From contig POCB01000075.1 of the NCBI GenBank assembly GCA_002899805.1, positions 1-35,710 on the forward strand: 35,710 nucleotides of DNA, given 5' to 3'. Source of the DNA: Fervidicoccus sp. Lineage in GTDB: Archaea; Thermoproteota; Thermoprotei_A; Sulfolobales; Fervidicoccaceae. The position numbers and the translations under genes were made by a program. Shown piece after piece: positions 33,139-35,710 of the stretch. The stretch's first letter is position 1, and each line of letters opens with the position of its first letter. Under the pieces are notes generated by a model. That model made no database searches. It saw only the letters and a list, made by a program, of their open reading frames with translations, and was not told where the DNA came from.

Positions 33139-34370
33139 ATATCCTCACCTCTTAGAGTTAGCCAGTAGGCCTTCTTCTGAGGTTTCTTGTGAACTGAATC
33201 AGTCACCATTTCTGCTACCCTTGTGAAGTGTTCAACGGTTGGCTCCCTTCCTCCCAAAAAGAGGAAGTCCAATAGTTCGGGCTTCGAATTAGCCTCGTAT
33301 AGAGTCGTAGCTACCTCGTGGTACAATGAGCCTGTGCCATAAGGTGATCCGAAGGAGTACCCGAATTCTATCACACCTGCCGCCTTTACTCCATCCAAGA
33401 CCTTCAGCAGGTCTTCAGCTGGGAAGGGTCTAACATACCTCAGCCTCACTGTTCCAACCTTCAATCCCCTCTTCCTGAATCTCTCCGCAACGAGCTCTAT
33501 ATCCTTCATATACGCTCCCATCCCAACGAGAGCGAAGTCGGCATCTTCCATGCCTGTTGTCTCTATGAATGGAGGATATTCTCTACCAGTATATTTAGCG
33601 AAGTCCTTCCAAGCCTCAACTATGACTTCTTTCGCTCTCTTCATAGCTACATCAATTGCTTTCCTCTGCTCAGGCCCTATCAATGATGGCGCTATGTGCT
33701 GAGCCTTGGTTATGGGGCCTTCGGCTGGATCTATTTTATATGGGGGTCTATATGGAGGTAGGAAGTTCGTAGCCTGTTCTTTCGTTGTCGGTATTATGGG
33801 GGTTGCCACGTGGGTTATCGCAGCTCCGTCCAGAGCAATGAAGTGCGGTAAGAGAACTCTTCTATCCTCGGCAACTCTATATGCAACGACTGTCATATCA
33901 TGGGCTTCCTGGACGGTTTTTGCCCAAGATATTAGCCAGCCAAAGTCTCTGAACATCAGGGCATCTGACCACTCCATTCCGAAGTTCCCTGGATCATCCA
34001 AAGCTCTTGTTCCAATGGCGCTTACAACTGGAACCTGACTGAGAGCAGTTACTATGACGGCCTCTGCTGCGAAAGCGAGTCCGACACCGCTGCTTCCAAC
34101 GAATGTTCTCGCACCTACAGCTGAGGCATGCTTCACAATTTCGAACTGGCTGTGCTCGGAGTCAGCCACGATTATGTCGGCGGTGAACTCGCCATTGGCT
34201 AGCATCGTGGCTATTGCATTCATTATACCCGTGTATGGTCTTATGGGATAAGCTGCTATGACATCTACATCCGCTATTTTGACAGCTTCGGCTATTGCTC
34301 TCGCGCCGTTCCATACTTTCGCCTTGGGTTTTTCAATTGTAACTGGGGGCATGGGTTTTATTGCGGACAT
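33135..34370 (-). CDS. 2-oxoacid:ferredoxin oxidoreductase alpha subunit, oxalate oxidoreductase-like
   Basis: This 411-aa alpha subunit starts at the ATG at 34370, which has GAGGTG 6 nt upstream; an in-frame ATG at 34391 is less likely. It contains ADVDVIAAYPIRPYTGIM, closely matching the oxalate oxidoreductase alpha chain of Moorella thermoacetica as I recall it. The Arg in YPIRP replaces the Thr of pyruvate enzymes (YPITP) and contacts oxalate there (Arg31). SEHSQFEIV, GARTFVGSSGVGLAFAAEA and RVLLPHFIALDG also follow that pattern. A C-terminal transketolase-like domain follows (VGTVRLRYVRPFP). The Moorella enzyme oxidises oxalate to two CO2 with reduction of ferredoxin. It overlaps the beta gene and abuts the gamma/delta gene. 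Confidence 0.85.
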   Translation of the reverse strand: MSAIKPMPPVTIEKPKAKVWNGARAIAEAVKIADVDVIAAYPIRPYTGIMNAIATMLANGEFTADIIVADSEHSQFEIVKHASAVGARTFVGSSGVGLAFAAEAVIVTALSQVPVVSAIGTRALDDPGNFGMEWSDALMFRDFGWLISWAKTVQEAHDMTVVAYRVAEDRRVLLPHFIALDGAAITHVATPIIPTTKEQATNFLPPYRPPYKIDPAEGPITKAQHIAPSLIGPEQRKAIDVAMKRAKEVIVEAWKDFAKYTGREYPPFIETTGMEDADFALVGMGAYMKDIELVAERFRKRGLKVGTVRLRYVRPFPAEDLLKVLDGVKAAGVIEFGYSFGSPYGTGSLYHEVATTLYEANSKPELLDFLFLGGREPTVEHFTRVAEMVTDSVHKKPQKKAYWLTLRGEDI

Positions 34371-34380
34371 TCTTATCACC

Positions 34381-35529
34381 TCAGAATCCATACTCTCTCT
34401 GCTCGAACCTCCTGAGGAACTCTTCGTCTCTCAGGCCCTCAAGATATTCGAGCTCTGAGACCATTTTGATTGCATTTACGGGACATACGGTTTCACAGAT
34501 TCCGCATCCTTTGCAGTATTCATAGTCGACTTTGATTGGGGCAAAGTCTATAGCACCATCGGGGCAATAGTAGTGGCACAGCTTACAGTCTGTACACTTG
34601 TTCATGTCGATTATAGGTCTCTGCCATCTCCAAGGCGTAGTGAATCCTAAGTTTCGTTTCCCAGGCTGGGGACCAAATTCTATTAGCCCAGGTGCTAGCA
34701 CCTCCCATCTCGGCATAGCAGCGTATCTCGAAGGATAGGTCTGCGCTTCAGCAGCAGCTTTTTGGTATGCGTAAAATACTTCAGGAGTCCAGAATTCGCC
34801 GGGGAATTCTGGTAGTTCAACCTCCTTCTTTATTTTCTTGAACATTTCTGTTTCTTCAGCTAGTACGTGAACTTCCTTGACTGAAGCAGCTTCATAGCCT
34901 TTCCTTATTGAGTCCTTCTTCTTCTCTTTGCCGAGTACATCGGCTGCTGCCAACAATGAATCCAGATCTACTCTATCCCAAGCTCTTGCTAGAGCACCAA
35001 GCAACGGCCAGGCTATAGCTGAGTCGATTTTCGCTGCGCTTAATGTGACAACTTTTCCGAACCAGTCCTGTGCTAAGCTGTATTTCTTCACCAACCTAAC
35101 AACATCGTCGGGTGTTATTGAAGTGTTGACTAAAAGAACAGCGTCTTTCTTGGCACCATCAAATAGCAGAGCTCTTTGTGATGTCTTCTGTATCAAAAGG
35201 CTCGAACTGAATACAGCAATTACATTAAAGAGCTCACCGACTGGTTCAACTTCCTCATGCATTAGTACCGGTATTTTTGGCTTACCAAAGACCGTATAGA
35301 ACATCATGGGGATGTAGTTCCTTTCTGGACTATCATCGTATCTCATGTAGTAATACGATTCAATTCCTTTAATAGCTCCAGCTTGCGCTAATGTTTGATG
35401 GAACGTTGTCATGTCTGCTGTGTGGTCAACTCCTAGACCATGACCCACAACCCAATCTAGTTCTTCGTACTCTGGGTATCTCTCAACTTTTGGTGTTACC
35501 TTCACCAATTTTACTGGCAAATATTCCAC
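34381..35529 (-). CDS. 2-oxoacid:ferredoxin oxidoreductase fused gamma-delta subunit, oxalate-type
   Basis: This 382-aa subunit has a gamma domain at the N-terminus and a ferredoxin domain at the C-terminus. The ferredoxin domain has two [4Fe-4S] motifs, CTDCKLCHYYCP and CKGCGICETVCP. The gamma domain starts WVVGHGLGVDHTADM rather than the GRGGQG found in pyruvate-type gamma subunits. A fused gamma-delta chain is known for oxalate oxidoreductase of Moorella, which fits. A helical, charged linker lies at about residues 200-290. The start is GTG at 35529; a TTG three codons in (35520) has a better Shine-Dalgarno spacing. It is the first gene of the operon. Confidence 0.85.
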   Translation of the reverse strand: MEYLPVKLVKVTPKVERYPEYEELDWVVGHGLGVDHTADMTTFHQTLAQAGAIKGIESYYYMRYDDSPERNYIPMMFYTVFGKPKIPVLMHEEVEPVGELFNVIAVFSSSLLIQKTSQRALLFDGAKKDAVLLVNTSITPDDVVRLVKKYSLAQDWFGKVVTLSAAKIDSAIAWPLLGALARAWDRVDLDSLLAAADVLGKEKKKDSIRKGYEAASVKEVHVLAEETEMFKKIKKEVELPEFPGEFWTPEVFYAYQKAAAEAQTYPSRYAAMPRWEVLAPGLIEFGPQPGKRNLGFTTPWRWQRPIIDMNKCTDCKLCHYYCPDGAIDFAPIKVDYEYCKGCGICETVCPVNAIKMVSELEYLEGLRDEEFLRRFEQREYGF

Positions 35530-35710
35530 CTCTGGTATAATAATAACGATGATTTATTATTTAATACTATCATCAATCAATTATTTTATTATTATTATGA
35601 TAAAAATTTATAATTAATTATAATTTTATTTTTTTAAAAGAAAATAATTTATAAAAAATCTTATAGTAGTTGAGTTAAACTTTATATTTTCTTTCATCTA
35701 AGTAAACATA
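35530..35710 (-). promoter_or_regulatory. AT-rich upstream region and promoter of the oxalate operon
   Basis: The 181 nt upstream of the gamma/delta gene hold no gene that I can see and are mostly A/T, with long runs such as TTAATTATAATTTTAT. A TATA-like AATAATAAAT at about 35553-35562 lies about 25 nt from the GTG start, suggesting leaderless transcription. No clear operator repeat is visible by eye. Confidence 0.4.

Noticed and set aside
33706-34038. Plus-strand reading frames opposite the alpha subunit
   Set aside because: These are antisense shadows of the minus-strand gene, with low-complexity composition and no motifs.
35570-35710. Replication origin in the AT-rich tail
   Set aside because: No repeated origin-recognition boxes and no Cdc6/Orc gene are visible. 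The stretch is better explained as an AT-rich intergenic region upstream of an operon.
1-35710. CRISPR arrays, tRNA or rRNA genes, insertion sequences
   Set aside because: No regularly spaced repeats, cloverleaf patterns, rRNA core sequences or transposase motifs were recognised by eye.

Overview
The window reads as chromosomal DNA of a thermophilic crenarchaeote (Thermoproteota, Desulfurococcales/Fervidicoccales-like). The evidence is the archaeal gene content and order of its ribosomal-protein cluster, archaeal SecY, Adk and Cmk, TATA-box promoters with GGTG/GAGGTG Shine-Dalgarno sites, many GTG and TTG starts, and a Cbf5 gene interrupted by an archaeal-type (bulge-helix-bulge) intron. The species cannot be named from sequence alone. 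No rRNA, tRNA, CRISPR array or insertion sequence was seen.

Layout. Positions 1-5.0 kb hold mixed genes: a membrane flippase cut by the window edge, a PAP2 lipid phosphatase, a divergent PLP-fold protein followed by a PAS-like (DUF438-type) fragment, an unknown two-helix membrane protein and a bifunctional phosphoglucose/phosphomannose isomerase. Positions 5.0-24.4 kb, all on the minus strand, hold the S10/spc-type ribosomal cluster. In transcription order it runs uL3-uL4-uL23-uL2-[84-aa unknown, MoxR ATPase, VWA protein]-uS19-uL22-uS3-uL29-Rnp1-uS17-uL14-uL24-eS4-uL5-uS14-uS8-uL6-eL32-eL19-uL18-uS5-uL30-uL15-SecY-Adk-eL34-Cmk-eL14-Cbf5. Upstream of uL3 are RidA, a SPOUT-type RNA methyltransferase and a 43-codon gene translationally coupled to it. 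Positions 26-30.8 kb hold a hexapeptide-repeat acyltransferase, an Lhr-type helicase and a frameshifted sugar-nucleotide epimerase. Positions 30.8-35.5 kb hold a minus-strand operon of three 2-oxoacid:ferredoxin oxidoreductase-type subunits (fused gamma-delta, alpha, beta) followed by an OxlT-family oxalate/formate antiporter gene with a one-base frameshift.

The main discoveries are four. (1) Cbf5 is split by a 20-nt sequence that folds as a bulge-helix-bulge intron; removing it restores the reading frame and the catalytic Asp codon. (2) The oxidoreductase carries the oxalate oxidoreductase signature (YPIRPYT in alpha, fused gamma-delta) and lies beside an OxlT-like transporter, which points to an archaeal oxalate-oxidation operon. 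(3) A MoxR-VWA module is inserted between uL2 and uS19, which normally adjoin. (4) Strong hairpins sit at the predicted 5' ends of the uL3 and uS19 transcripts and may be regulatory. Two single-base frameshifts in homopolymers (29992-29999 and 31416-31420) are sequencing errors, real lesions or, for the first, possible recoding.
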